From the NCBI GenBank assembly GCA_019748155.1, contig JAIEPY010000002.1, forward strand, positions 1-34,917: a DNA stretch of 34,917 nt. The letters are read 5' to 3'. Under the pieces are notes generated by a model that made no database searches, was not told the origin of the DNA, and was given only the letters and a program-made list of their open reading frames with translations. The translations under genes were made by a program, and so were the position numbers. Source of the stretch: Burkholderiales bacterium. Its GTDB lineage: Bacteria; Pseudomonadota; Gammaproteobacteria; Burkholderiales; UBA11063. Position 1 is the first letter of the stretch, and each line of letters starts with the position of its first letter. Of this stretch, positions 1 through 11,080 are shown piece by piece.

Positions 1-1962
1 GAAAGTGGTCTGCCAGCATTAACGATCACCAAAGCACAAACTACAACCTTAGCGATTCCGCTGAAAGCATCGACAATAGCTAAGAACAATGTAACCGTTG
101 CAATTAGTGGTCTGTCAAGTGCTGATAAAGCAGGCGTAACCTTCACTGATGCAGCTAATAAATATAGCTATGTAAATTATGCTGGTTTAGCTAATAGCAG
201 CCCGGTTTATAAAATTGAAAGTGGTTTAAATCTTGGAACTTCAGTAGCAGCTAGTGGTAGTAGTTATGTAACTAATCCGATTACTAGTACTGGTGTTGTT
301 AATGCGGCTAAGACTATATCAGCTACCTTTGTAGCTAAACCAGCTCCAAGTGGTGCGAGTTATGATTATCAGGCTCCGTTTAAGGATTACAATAATAAGA
401 TTGTCTTAAGTGTGCAGGGTATTACTAGCGCTAAATCCTTAGCATTCACTTCGAACTTTCAACAAAAATCTGGCTGGGGTAATTGCTTTGGTCAGCAAGT
501 TGATAATTTAAATTTCAGTACTGTTTCATCAGGAAGTAAATTTGTTACTACTATTACACTCAAAGAAAGTAGTAAATCTTTAGATTTAACACAGTCTTGT
601 GATATTATGGGAACAGATTCTGCTTCTGCAATAGTATTGCCAGGTGTAGTAGATCCGATTGTCTATAATGTAACTGTTGATGGTCAATCATTAACTATAA
701 ATCAGCCTTGTTCTGCCACAGGATGTAAAGATCCTGGCAATGGTTATGTAAATGCGGGTTATTATGCACAATGGGCGGTATGGGGGCGTCAATATAATCC
801 TTACAATATGCCATTTAAGAATATTAATGACGTTATCTATGCCTTTGTTGGCTTTAATCCTGCCAGCGGAGATATTAAAACCCTTGATGCATCTGCTGAT
901 AGCTGGGGTATGAGTGCGCTATCGCGTGCAATGCTACAATATCCATATATGAAAGCACATTTATCTTTTGGTGGTTGGACTAATAATGGTGTTAATACTG
1001 CTCCAATGTTTGAAACATTAGCATCTTCACAGGCAAGCATGGATAATTTTGCAACTCAAGCAATTTCATTAATGCGTAAAACTGGTTTCACCGGAATTGA
1101 CATTGATTGGGAATGGTGGTCTGATTATCCAAATAATCTGGCTCCTGCTAAAAAAATGTTAACTTTTTATCAAACTTTGAGAACTGCTTTAGATAAAGCT
1201 TCGAGAGAAGATAGCAAAACTTATACTTTAACTATTGCGGTAAATGGTGGTAGTGACCGGGTTTTAGCGTTACAAAGTTCGAGTAATATTAATGCTGTAG
1301 CTAACTTCTGGGCGCAAGTAGGTGCGTTGATGGATCATATCAATGTAATGAATTATGACTATCATGGTTCGTTTGATGTTGGTCAAGCTGCTTATTTCCA
1401 GGCTAACTATGACTTCCAAAATGTTGGCTCAAATAAAGTAGGTAAGGATGAGGGTTGGTCAATCAAATCATCAATGGACACTTATATAGCAAATGGTGTT
1501 CCAGCTAAGAAATTAGTTGCAGGCATCCCGTTATATGCCCGGACGATGACTGTGGCTAGTGCTACTAATGGTGGTTTATTCCAAACCGTAACTGGTGCAG
1601 GTTTTGGTGATTATGAGAATGGTATTCTTGACTATAAATGTATCGTGAATCCAATAAATAATCCAGCAACTGGCTGTGGTAGTGATAAACCAATTGCAGG
1701 TGTTAAGAGTCTGGCTTATTATAACTCCACTACTAATACTGCTGTATTTAATCTATACGGTTTAGCTGCGATGCAACCTTGGGCTTATAGTGCAACAACT
1801 AATACTTTCATGACTTATGATGATCAGTTCTCTGCTACACAAAAAGCTAAAGCGGTTAAAGCAAGCGGCTTGGGTGGTACGATGTTTTGGGAGTTAGATG
1901 GTGATTCTACAGATAGCAATACTTCAATTGTTCAGGCAGTTAAGAATGAGCTAAGTAAATAA
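1..1962 (+). CDS. GH18 chitinase, 5'-truncated by window edge
   Basis: Endo-acting chitin hydrolase of glycoside hydrolase family 18, probably secreted. The frame is open from base 1, so the start and any signal peptide lie outside the window; the GTG at 412 is internal. About 240 N-terminal residues are Ser/Thr/Ala/Asn-rich and look like an accessory or spacer module. The catalytic barrel starts near base 740 (NGYVNAGYYAQW). It contains the signature FTGIDIDWEWW, where the codon at 1111-1113 is the proton-donor Glu and the Asp codons at 1099-1107 assist. Further family marks are SFGGWT, the substrate-site motif MNYD (near 1350) and the C-terminal Trp in GTMFWELDGD. A Rho-independent terminator follows directly. 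The family assignment is firm; chitin as substrate is inferred from the family. Confidence 0.93.
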   Translation, partial: ESGLPALTITKAQTTTLAIPLKASTIAKNNVTVAISGLSSADKAGVTFTDAANKYSYVNYAGLANSSPVYKIESGLNLGTSVAASGSSYVTNPITSTGVVNAAKTISATFVAKPAPSGASYDYQAPFKDYNNKIVLSVQGITSAKSLAFTSNFQQKSGWGNCFGQQVDNLNFSTVSSGSKFVTTITLKESSKSLDLTQSCDIMGTDSASAIVLPGVVDPIVYNVTVDGQSLTINQPCSATGCKDPGNGYVNAGYYAQWAVWGRQYNPYNMPFKNINDVIYAFVGFNPASGDIKTLDASADSWGMSALSRAMLQYPYMKAHLSFGGWTNNGVNTAPMFETLASSQASMDNFATQAISLMRKTGFTGIDIDWEWWSDYPNNLAPAKKMLTFYQTLRTALDKASREDSKTYTLTIAVNGGSDRVLALQSSSNINAVANFWAQVGALMDHINVMNYDYHGSFDVGQAAYFQANYDFQNVGSNKVGKDEGWSIKSSMDTYIANGVPAKKLVAGIPLYARTMTVASATNGGLFQTVTGAGFGDYENGILDYKCIVNPINNPATGCGSDKPIAGVKSLAYYNSTTNTAVFNLYGLAAMQPWAYSATTNTFMTYDDQFSATQKAKAVKASGLGGTMFWELDGDSTDSNTSIVQAVKNELSK

Positions 1963-1982
1963 CTTAAGTTGATCATAAATTT

Positions 1983-2014
1983 AAAAAGGGAGCAGATTAA
2001 ACTGTTCCCTTTTT
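1983..2014 (+). terminator. Rho-independent terminator after chitinase gene
   Basis: The 13-base arms AAAAAGGGAGCAG and CTGTTCCCTTTTT pair with one G-T wobble around a 6-base loop, and the 3' arm ends in five T. It separates the chitinase gene from hslU. Confidence 0.9.
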
Positions 2015-2095
2015 ATTGCAATGTTCTCTTGAAATAAAGTGGATTATCCCTATGTATCGTTTAAATCTCGTTTATTTTATAATTAAGGTAATCTT

Positions 2096-3430
2096 ATGAA
2101 TTTAACTCCACGTGAAATAGTTACTGAACTGGATAAACATATTATCGGTCAGAATGATGCTAAAAAAGCAGTTGCGATTGCATTACGTAATCGGATTCGC
2201 CGTCAAAAGGTTGCTGAGCCATTAAGAAGCGAAATTACGCCCAAAAATATATTAATGATTGGACCTACCGGGGTCGGTAAGACTGAAATCGCACGGCGTT
2301 TGGCAAAGCTTGCCAATGCACCATTTATCAAGGTAGAAGCAACTAAATTCACCGAGGTGGGTTATGTTGGTAAAGATGTTGACTCAATTATTCGTGATTT
2401 GGTTGAAGTTGCGGTTAAAGATGCTCGCGAATACGAACGTGCGCAAAATCGTGATAAAGCCAAGCTTGCTGCTGAAAATCGCATTTTGGATGTATTGTTA
2501 CCACCAGCGCGGGATACCTTTGGTGAGTCCGTGAGTGAAAGTGAGTCCGAAGATAAAACTAACTCAACTCGTGAACGTTTTAGAGAAATGCTGCGTAATG
2601 GTAAACTTGATGATAAAGAAATCGAGGTTGAAGTAACTCAAGCTAAAACTCAGGCAGTCTTAATGGGGCCTCCGGGGATGGAAGAGCTGACGAATCAATT
2701 ACAGGGAATGTTTGAGGGTGCAGCTGACGGGAAAAAACGGAAGCGTAAACTAAAAGTGGTTGATGCTTACAAAGTGGTTTTGGATGAAGAAGCTGGCAAG
2801 CTAGTAAATGAAGATGAGCTAAGACAGAATGCATTACACAACGTTGAAGAAAATGGTATTGTTTTTATTGATGAAATTGATAAAGTTGCGATTAAGGGGG
2901 GGCAAGGTTCTGCGGAAGTCTCTCGTGCTGGAGTGCAGCGCGATTTGTTGCCTTTGGTTGAGGGGACTACGGTAACTACCAAATATGGGATGGTAAAAAC
3001 CGAACACATCTTGTTTGTGGCATCAGGTGCGTTTCACGTGGCTAAACCATCTGATTTACTTCCTGAGTTACAAGGGCGTTTTCCGATTCGTGTAGAGTTG
3101 CAATCTTTAACGATTGATGATTTTAAACGAATTTTGACCGAAACGGATGCAAGTTTAACTGAACAATATCAAGCATTACTAGCTACTGAGGGGGTTAAAA
3201 TCGAGTTTTCCGAAAGTGGTATTGCTAAGATGGCAGAAATTGCCTTCAATGTCAATGAAAAAACTGAAAATATCGGTGCCAGACGTCTATATACCGTAGT
3301 GGAACGCCTATTAGCAGAGCTTTTATTTGATCATGGTACACAATTTGAAGTGATGATTGATGATGGTTATGTGCTTGATGTGCTTGGCGAAACTGCTGCA
3401 TCGGAAGATTTATCTCACTACGTTTTATAA
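2096..3430 (+). CDS. hslU: HslU, ATPase subunit of the HslUV protease
   Basis: AAA+ unfoldase that forms a hexameric ring, unfolds substrates and feeds them to the HslV peptidase in the cytoplasm. The 444 residues are full family length. Visible marks: N-terminal [12 protein letters not shown], Walker A GPTGVGKT (residues 56-63), pore loop GYVG (89-92), the variable I-domain (about 110-240), Walker [11 protein letters not shown] (about 254-263), the sensor and arginine-finger region near [12 protein letters not shown], and [16 protein letters not shown]. The C-terminus EDLSHYVL matches the hydrophobic tail that docks into HslV. AAGGT precedes the ATG. In most proteobacteria hslV lies directly upstream; here that place is taken by a chitinase gene and a terminator. 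Confidence 0.97.
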   Translation: MNLTPREIVTELDKHIIGQNDAKKAVAIALRNRIRRQKVAEPLRSEITPKNILMIGPTGVGKTEIARRLAKLANAPFIKVEATKFTEVGYVGKDVDSIIRDLVEVAVKDAREYERAQNRDKAKLAAENRILDVLLPPARDTFGESVSESESEDKTNSTRERFREMLRNGKLDDKEIEVEVTQAKTQAVLMGPPGMEELTNQLQGMFEGAADGKKRKRKLKVVDAYKVVLDEEAGKLVNEDELRQNALHNVEENGIVFIDEIDKVAIKGGQGSAEVSRAGVQRDLLPLVEGTTVTTKYGMVKTEHILFVASGAFHVAKPSDLLPELQGRFPIRVELQSLTIDDFKRILTETDASLTEQYQALLATEGVKIEFSESGIAKMAEIAFNVNEKTENIGARRLYTVVERLLAELLFDHGTQFEVMIDDGYVLDVLGETAASEDLSHYVL

Positions 3431-3437
3431 AAAAATA

Positions 3438-3466
3438 TTGCTAGCTAGTTTGGTTTGTTGTATAAT
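3438..3466 (+). promoter_or_regulatory. Sigma-70-type promoter of the parvulin gene
   Basis: TTGCTA (3438-3443), a 17-base spacer and a perfect TATAAT (3461-3466) lie just after the hslU stop. The predicted start of transcription is about 45 bases before the parvulin ATG. Confidence 0.75.
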
Positions 3467-3519
3467 ACCACAAATTTGAATTTATTCTTTTTAATTTAAT
3501 ATTTTTGTTAAGGATCTCT

Positions 3520-4314
3520 ATGAAAAACTTTTTACGTATTTTGATGGTTTCTGGTGCTTTTGTTACTGTTGCTCATGCTGAAACAGTATTTGTAGATGGT
3601 AAACCAGTTAGCCCAGCGGTTATTGACCAGGCAATGGCTCAATTGAAAAAAAATCCAATGGCCGCACAACAACTAAGCAATCCTCAGTTCAAACAAGAAA
3701 TGTTGAACTCTATTGGTATGCAACAAGCGATTTTAGCTGATGGTAATGCTCAAGGTTTAGATAAAAGTGCTGCGTATCAAGCTAAATTGAACGAAATCAA
3801 ACCAATGATTTATGCTCAAATTTTGCAAGAAAAAGCTAATGCACAACCAATTACTGATGCGCAGATTAAAGCTAAATATGATCAAATGAAAGCTGATGCA
3901 GCTAAACAACAACAATATGATGTTTCTCATATCTTAGTTAAAGATCAAAAAACAGCAAATGATATCGAAGCTCAATTGAAAAAAGGTGCTAAATTCGCTG
4001 ATCTGGCTAAAAAATACTCAATTGATCCAGGTTCAAAAGCTAATGGTGGTGAATTAGGTTGGTCTGATGGCTCTAATTATGTTCCTGAATTTACAGCAGC
4101 GATCAAAACTTTGAAAAAAGGTCAATATACTACTACTCCAGTTAAATCGCAATTTGGTTTCCACATTATCAAGTTAAATGATACTAAATCTGGTGGTGCT
4201 ACATTCCCGGCTTACGATAAGATGAAAGATCAAATCAAACAACAAATCCAAATGGAAAGAACCAAAGCTTTCTTTGATGGTATCAAAGCTAAACATAAAG
4301 TTGAAGTTAAATAA
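3520..4314 (+). CDS. Periplasmic parvulin-type peptidyl-prolyl isomerase
   Basis: Catalyses cis-trans isomerisation of prolyl bonds and probably assists folding of exported proteins. I place the start at the ATG at 3520, five bases after a clean AAGGA, giving 264 residues; a TTG at 3505 lies upstream of that ribosome site and is unlikely. Residues 1-20 (MKNFLRILMVSGAFVTVAHA) form a signal peptide with an AHA|E cleavage site. A helical SurA-like N-domain follows to about 130. The PpiC domain (about 133-228) starts at YDVSHILVKD and contains FADLAKKYSIDPGS, GGELGW and GFHIIKL. It is Lys/Gln/Ala-rich, as usual for this family. It has its own promoter and terminator, so it is probably transcribed alone. 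It resembles the PrsA/Cbf2-type parvulins of Neisseria; the exact orthologue is not certain. Confidence 0.93.
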   Translation: MKNFLRILMVSGAFVTVAHAETVFVDGKPVSPAVIDQAMAQLKKNPMAAQQLSNPQFKQEMLNSIGMQQAILADGNAQGLDKSAAYQAKLNEIKPMIYAQILQEKANAQPITDAQIKAKYDQMKADAAKQQQYDVSHILVKDQKTANDIEAQLKKGAKFADLAKKYSIDPGSKANGGELGWSDGSNYVPEFTAAIKTLKKGQYTTTPVKSQFGFHIIKLNDTKSGGATFPAYDKMKDQIKQQIQMERTKAFFDGIKAKHKVEVK

Positions 4315-4351
4315 TAACCATTAATACCATCTGTCCATGGTGATATTGTTA

Positions 4352-4360
4352 TGATATAGT
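4352..4360 (+). promoter_or_regulatory. Candidate extended -10 promoter for the pilin operon
   Basis: TGATATAGT fits an extended -10 (TGn followed by a 5/6 match to TATAAT); the -35 region (TGTCCA, 17 bases upstream) is poor. It is the only promoter-like element I see between the parvulin stop and the first prepilin gene, and it lies upstream of the terminator-like hairpin at 4387-4419. Confidence 0.35.
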
Positions 4361-4386
4361 CTGGGCAGCTGGCTTTAGTGTGTGTT

Positions 4387-4419
4387 AAAATGGAGGTATA
4401 TTAAGTACCTCCATTTTTT
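4387..4419 (+). terminator. Rho-independent terminator (or attenuator) before the pilin operon
   Basis: The perfect 12-base arms AAAATGGAGGTA and TACCTCCATTTT surround a 7-base loop, followed by more T. It would end the parvulin transcript. It stops only 12 bases before the first prepilin ATG, so pilin transcription starting upstream would have to pass it. Confidence 0.85.
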
Positions 4420-4431
4420 ATTGTTAAAATC

Positions 4432-5055
4432 ATGAATGCCAATCATCTCTGCTCCTCAATTGCTAAGAGTAAAACTCTGGGATATACCATCTATGAAATG
4501 GTGATTACCTTGTCGATTATTGGGATTTTGCTTGCTGCCGCATTACCCATCGTCTATAGTTCAGTTCTTGTGCATAATCAAGATGTAACTGTTCTGCAAC
4601 TTAAAGCACTAGTAAAATTTGCACAGGAAGAGGCCGTGCGGGGTAGCGGTGCTTCATTGATAATTTGTGCCGCCGAATATGATACTAATAATGGGAATAA
4701 TTCATATCTAAATAGTTGCGCTAGCGGCAACTCATGGTCGGAAGGTATTTTGACTTATGTAGATTTAAACTCAAACGGTAATTACAATTCTACTGAGCGC
4801 TTGAAAGCTTTGCGCTTTGATGGTGGGGCAACGGTTAGTGCAGCTACTTCACCTGATGGGGTGGCGCTAAATAAATTGATAGTGTTACCTAGCGGTTTAC
4901 TCAGCGATGTGAATAGTAATGAAGCATGGACATTTACTATTAGCCAAAGTAAATTTGGTCAAACCCAAAGTGTTACTTTACTATTGAATAACTATGGCTA
5001 TTTTTGTGTCCAAAGTTATACTGGGCAGAATAATGGGAGCACGGCGCTATGTTGA
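4432..5055 (+). CDS. FimT/GspH-like minor type IV prepilin
   Basis: First gene of a minor-pilin operon; minor pilins prime assembly of the type IV pilus at the inner membrane. The 17-residue leader ends in KTLG, followed by YTIYEMVITLSIIGILL. This gives a PilD/GspO cleavage site after Gly, Glu at mature position +5 and the hydrophobic N-terminal helix. Length is 207 residues. The C-terminal part has four Cys and the GspH/FimT-type beta-rich character. There is no clear ribosome site before the ATG at 4432, yet no other in-frame ATG precedes the leader. The stop overlaps the next gene by 7 bases. By order it corresponds to pilH/fimU of the Neisseria and Pseudomonas clusters. Confidence 0.85.
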   Translation: MNANHLCSSIAKSKTLGYTIYEMVITLSIIGILLAAALPIVYSSVLVHNQDVTVLQLKALVKFAQEEAVRGSGASLIICAAEYDTNNGNNSYLNSCASGNSWSEGILTYVDLNSNGNYNSTERLKALRFDGGATVSAATSPDGVALNKLIVLPSGLLSDVNSNEAWTFTISQSKFGQTQSVTLLLNNYGYFCVQSYTGQNNGSTALC

Positions 5056-5624
5056 AATATCGCGGGTTTTCCATCCTGGAAGTAATGATAGCAGTAGCAA
5101 TTATGGGAAGCCTTGGTTTAGGAATTTATCGCTTGCAATTAAGCGCATTATCTACTTCACAGCAAACCTTAGTTAAACAAATGATGACACAAGCGGCTAG
5201 TAGTATCGTAAATCAAATGGTTGGCCATCTTAATTATACTGCAGTTGCCAGTAATAGTGTGATCCCTGCTTATGATGCGGCTGGGTGTGCTAATGCCAGC
5301 TGCTATATAGAAACATCTTACTCGGATCATAATGATAGTGCTGTGTTGACAAATTGTCAAAATAATGATTGCACCAACCAACAATATGCACAGTGGGCAC
5401 TTTATCAATGGAAGCAAAGCTTGGCAAACATGAATTTACCTGTAAGTAGTATTTCTGCAATTGTCTGTGCAGATAGTGCAATGGGAGTTCCGACAGCAAA
5501 TTCACCAAATTGTAGTAGTGGTAGTTTAGTAGTTAAAATTGTTTGGATAGCACATAATAGGGATAGTGAGTCAGCTATTTTGGGTAATAATAACTACGTA
5601 ATGTTAAAAGTACCACAACGATGA
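5049..5624 (+). CDS. pilV: PilV-like minor type IV prepilin
   Basis: Short leader MLKYRG, then FSILEVMIAVAIMGSLGLGI: cleavage after Gly, Glu at +5, and the small-residue-rich helix typical of the PilV/GspI group. Length is 191 residues. The region after the helix (QLSALSTSQQTLVKQMMTQAASSIVNQM) matches the PilV pattern, and Cys pairs follow in the globular part (ANASCYI, NCQNNDC). The ATG overlaps the end of the preceding prepilin gene, and the stop overlaps the pilW start as ATGA, which indicates translational coupling. Probable role: part of the tip or priming complex of the pilus. It is equivalent by position to pilI in Neisseria. Confidence 0.87.
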   Translation: MLKYRGFSILEVMIAVAIMGSLGLGIYRLQLSALSTSQQTLVKQMMTQAASSIVNQMVGHLNYTAVASNSVIPAYDAAGCANASCYIETSYSDHNDSAVLTNCQNNDCTNQQYAQWALYQWKQSLANMNLPVSSISAIVCADSAMGVPTANSPNCSSGSLVVKIVWIAHNRDSESAILGNNNYVMLKVPQR

Positions 5625-6673
5625 AAAAGCCACTTGGGTTTAGTTTGGTTGAGTTAATGGTTGCTCTCGCGATGAGTGCTGCCATAATTACGGTAATGAT
5701 GGATTCATTTTCATCACTGAATGGTAGTTTTATGTTTAATACTAATCAGCTGGAATTAAATCAAAATCTTCGTATGAGCTTGGGTTTGATTAAACGAGAT
5801 GTACAAAATGCGGGAGTTTTTGGTAGCTTTAGTTTTCATGATCAGTCAAGTGCTGCATCATATATGGAAACCACTTCTGCAAGTAATAACTGTAGTACGG
5901 CTGAATGGTGCAATTTTGATCTGTCTACAGTTGGAGTAAGAAGCGCCTCCAGTTTTACTGAGCTAGCTGCGAACCTTGATTCAGGCCTCACTCTGGTTGG
6001 AGGTAGTGATGTTTTGCGGCTGCAGTACGGAAGCGATAAGGTGGCATACGTATCTACCGCCACAATCAAGTCAGACTGTGCTACTGCACCTGGAAATAAT
6101 TACTTATATGATCTCAGTTTTACTAATCAAGGACTTGATTTATCCGCTTCACGCTATATGTTGGCAAGCACAAATCATGCCTATTTATTAAAACTCTCAT
6201 CAGCTTCGACTCTTGTCTCGCCATTAACCTTGGCTTGCCCAGGTTCTCCACCAACAGTAGCGGTCGAATCTGCGATTGGAGGGCTATCATATGATCCAGA
6301 TGTGTCATCTATGCAGCTGGTTAATTTTTATACCCGTTATTATTTTGTCGGGACTAAATCCGGAGTAACAGGACTTTATACTAAAACCTTGCAGGCAAAT
6401 GGTAGTCTTAGTAGCGCGAAACTAATTTCAAATTTGGTGACGCGGATTAATTTCATGTACAAGGTTAATACACTGTCGGCGAATGTTAATAGTTATCCAA
6501 GCACAGCAAGTCGTTACCGCTATCTTCCTACTTCAGCGATGGAGTCGACACCTGCCTATTTTGGACAACTAAGTGCCGTGACAATTAGTATTTCGGGCAG
6601 TTCAACACAAGCTGTAGATAGTAATATGGCAAAATTAACACAAACTCAATCAGATAGCGTGGCATGGCGATGA
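5621..6673 (+). CDS. pilW: PilW-like minor type IV prepilin
   Basis: MKKPLG followed by FSLVELMVALAMSAAIITVMM gives a class III prepilin signal with Glu at +5. At 350 residues it is the largest pilin here, as is normal for PilW. After the helix the segment LRMSLGLIKRDVQNAGVFGS is characteristic of PilW (an RxDxxxAG-type motif). Several Cys occur in the middle (NNCSTAEWCNF, SDCATA, LACPG). It overlaps pilV by 4 bases and pilX at its 3' end. It probably forms the core of the minor-pilin priming complex with PilV and PilX. The Neisseria equivalent is pilJ. Confidence 0.88.
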   Translation: MKKPLGFSLVELMVALAMSAAIITVMMDSFSSLNGSFMFNTNQLELNQNLRMSLGLIKRDVQNAGVFGSFSFHDQSSAASYMETTSASNNCSTAEWCNFDLSTVGVRSASSFTELAANLDSGLTLVGGSDVLRLQYGSDKVAYVSTATIKSDCATAPGNNYLYDLSFTNQGLDLSASRYMLASTNHAYLLKLSSASTLVSPLTLACPGSPPTVAVESAIGGLSYDPDVSSMQLVNFYTRYYFVGTKSGVTGLYTKTLQANGSLSSAKLISNLVTRINFMYKVNTLSANVNSYPSTASRYRYLPTSAMESTPAYFGQLSAVTISISGSSTQAVDSNMAKLTQTQSDSVAWR

Positions 6674-7455
6674 AAACGAATAAAAAATTTGCTGGTAGTG
6701 CGCTAGCAATGACGCTTTTAGCTTTAGCAATGATGGTTTTATTAGTCGCTGGATTAAATCAGGTGGTAGTAACTCAGCAGAAATCAGCAGCAAATAATGC
6801 GGACTATCTGCTGGCACAAAATTACGCACAAATGGCATTACTAGATGCTGAATCAACCGTTCGCTCATATGATTATGCACATAATATGGAGAATATTAAT
6901 TTTGCGGCACGGGTTTATGAGGAATCTCACGTTGTTACCACAAACAATACCTGTGAGAATACTGGTTGGTGCTACAGTAGCTTGGGGCAAGCTTGGCAAC
7001 CTTGGCTTAAGGTTGATACTACTGCTAATGTTATTGCACCATGCAATAGTTATATAGAATCAGGTATGGTGCCAGTAATCGATGAGCGCTCAAGTCTTGT
7101 AAATGCACGTGTTTATACTTCGGGAGATTCTTCACTGTGCTCTCAGCCGCGTTATATTATGGAGATGCTTAATCCTAATTTTATTGGGCGCTCTAATCTT
7201 GCCAATAATAATGCCGCTGGAGCAGGGCAAGAAAGTGGTAATATTACCCAGGTGAATGGTGCGTTACTACCAATTTATAAAAATGGAACTGGAGCTTTAC
7301 CATCTGGTCGATTGTATCGAATAACCGTTCGCGCATTTGGTAAAAATGGCAATACACGAGTTACATTACAAGAGTATCTTGTGATAACTACTCGCAACGG
7401 TGCGACAATAAGTACATCAGATATAGTTCCGTTATCCGTGCGTTGGTTGTATTAA
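6664..7455 (+). CDS. pilX: PilX-like pilus assembly protein
   Basis: The N-terminus MAMKTNKKFAGSALAMTLLALAMMVLLVAGLNQ has Gly followed by the hydrophobic helix but lacks Glu at +5, which is typical of PilX/GspK-type subunits that sit at the pilus tip. The segment after the helix (NADYLLAQNYAQMALLDAESTVRSYD) fits PilX, whose members carry an 'A..AAEAAL..GE'-like stretch there. Length is 263 residues. Two ATGs are possible: 6664, or 6670, which forms an ATGA overlap with the pilW stop and is at least as likely. Six Cys are visible in the exported part. The equivalent in Neisseria clusters is pilK. Confidence 0.82.
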   Translation: MAMKTNKKFAGSALAMTLLALAMMVLLVAGLNQVVVTQQKSAANNADYLLAQNYAQMALLDAESTVRSYDYAHNMENINFAARVYEESHVVTTNNTCENTGWCYSSLGQAWQPWLKVDTTANVIAPCNSYIESGMVPVIDERSSLVNARVYTSGDSSLCSQPRYIMEMLNPNFIGRSNLANNNAAGAGQESGNITQVNGALLPIYKNGTGALPSGRLYRITVRAFGKNGNTRVTLQEYLVITTRNGATISTSDIVPLSVRWLY

Positions 7456-7472
7456 ATTGGGGGATTTAGAAC

Positions 7473-7910
7473 ATGATCTCTAGAAAAGCAAGCACTTACC
7501 AAAAAAATCATCTGGGGTTTACTCTTATTGAGCTGATGATAACTGTCGCTATTTTGGGTGTGTTGGCTACAATTGCAAGCGCAAGTTATCAAAATTATAT
7601 TATTAAAGAGAATCGTGAATTTGCACGGCAAATTTTACATGCTGCTGCGACAAAAATGGAACAATACTATGCTCAGAATGGTCGCTATATAGACAACAAC
7701 GGAGCATGGCCATCAGGGCTATTTGCTACTACCGTAACCGGCACTTCCGGCACGGTTTACACACTAAGTCTAAAGCCTGATACACCAAGCGCGCAAGCCT
7801 TTAGTATTTTAGCTACCCCACAAGATAATATTCAAGGCAGTGATGGTAATATGTGTATTAATAATCAGGGGGTAATTAGCTACCCCGCAGCAGCGAATTG
7901 TGGTTACTAG
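7473..7910 (+). CDS. PilE-like pilin (minor)
   Basis: The leader ends in KNHLG, then [28 protein letters not shown]: the classic type IVa pilin N-terminus with Glu at +5. Length is 145 residues. The downstream segment ARQILHAAATKMEQYYAQNGRYIDN is the conserved PilE/ComE-type helix end, and the C-terminus NMCINNQGVISYPAAANCGY holds a Cys pair that could form the D-region disulfide. GGGGGA precedes the ATG at 7473. Its place at the end of the minor-pilin operon suggests a minor pilin (Neisseria PilX/ComP-like) rather than the main pilus subunit; this is inference. Confidence 0.85.
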   Translation: MISRKASTYQKNHLGFTLIELMITVAILGVLATIASASYQNYIIKENREFARQILHAAATKMEQYYAQNGRYIDNNGAWPSGLFATTVTGTSGTVYTLSLKPDTPSAQAFSILATPQDNIQGSDGNMCINNQGVISYPAAANCGY

Positions 7911-7944
7911 CGCTTGTAATTTAAAAAAATAAGAGATAAAATCA

Positions 7945-8394
7945 ATGAAAGCAAAAATTAAGCTAGGGTTTACGCTAATAGAGCTAATGATTGTAGTAGC
8001 TATGATCGCGGTTTTGGCGGCGGTAGCAATTCCTAGTTATCAAAACTATATCCAAAAATCCTATGCAAAAGCTGCGGCAGCGACTATTCATAAAAATGCT
8101 CAATTTATGGAGAAATGGTATAGTATCAATGGCAAATACACAACGGGTAGTGCTTGGCCGGCATTGCCATATACCCTATCGCCAGAGAGCGGGAGTGCTT
8201 TGTACCGAATAGGCTTTACTTCAGGCGCTTATAGTGCAGGCAATGATAATAAATATATTTTAATTGCGACGCCTATTTGCGGGACAGCTGTTGCCAACAA
8301 TGGCTGCGTATGTTTTGATCAAGATGCTAATACAGTCCTTGGCGCGAATGCAAATTGTACCAATGGCGGTCCATTATGCTCATGTACCAATTAA
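7945..8394 (+). CDS. PilE-like pilin with Cys-rich C-terminus
   Basis: MKAKIKLG, then [32 protein letters not shown]: a strong type IVa prepilin signal with Glu +5 and Pro +22. Length is 149 residues. The region [26 protein letters not shown] matches the PilE-type pattern, as in the pilin just upstream. The last 40 residues contain six Cys (PICGT, NNGCVCF, NANCTN, PLCSC), more than the usual single disulfide, so two or three disulfides could stabilise the exposed end. It is probably the last gene of the pilin operon; the spacing to the previous gene is 34 bases. A minor or alternative pilin is most likely. Confidence 0.85.
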   Translation: MKAKIKLGFTLIELMIVVAMIAVLAAVAIPSYQNYIQKSYAKAAAATIHKNAQFMEKWYSINGKYTTGSAWPALPYTLSPESGSALYRIGFTSGAYSAGNDNKYILIATPICGTAVANNGCVCFDQDANTVLGANANCTNGGPLCSCTN

Positions 8395-8419
8395 TTAGCG
8401 ACTGATTTTATGGTAAAAT
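8391..8419 (+). promoter_or_regulatory. Candidate leuS promoter
   Basis: An extended -10, TGGTAAAAT (8411-8419, -10 hexamer TAAAAT), has a weak -35 (TTAATT, 8391-8396) at 17 bases. It lies between the last pilin gene and leuS, about 40 bases before the leuS ATG. No terminator is visible after the pilin operon, so read-through is also possible. Confidence 0.45.
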
Positions 8420-8438
8420 ACACGATTAAAAAATTTAA

Positions 8439-11048
<2,610 letters not shown>

Positions 11049-11058
11049 ATATTCGGAA

Positions 11059-11080
11059 AGGCGGTACTTGGTTACCGCCT
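11059..11080 (+). terminator. Stem-loop at the leuS/nsrR convergent end
   Basis: Perfect 8-base arms AGGCGGTA (11059-11066) and TACCGCCT (11073-11080) surround a 6-base loop. There is no good T-tract on either strand, so termination strength is uncertain. The nsrR stop codon (11072-11074) falls at the loop/stem edge, so both genes could share this structure as a transcript end. Confidence 0.6.

Noticed and set aside
2078-2083. TATAAT just before hslU as its -10
   Set aside because: It would start transcription at or after the ribosome site, leaving almost no leader, and no -35 is visible.
3505-3519. TTG at 3505 as the parvulin start
   Set aside because: It lies before the AAGGA ribosome site and would spoil the signal peptide that starts cleanly at 3520.
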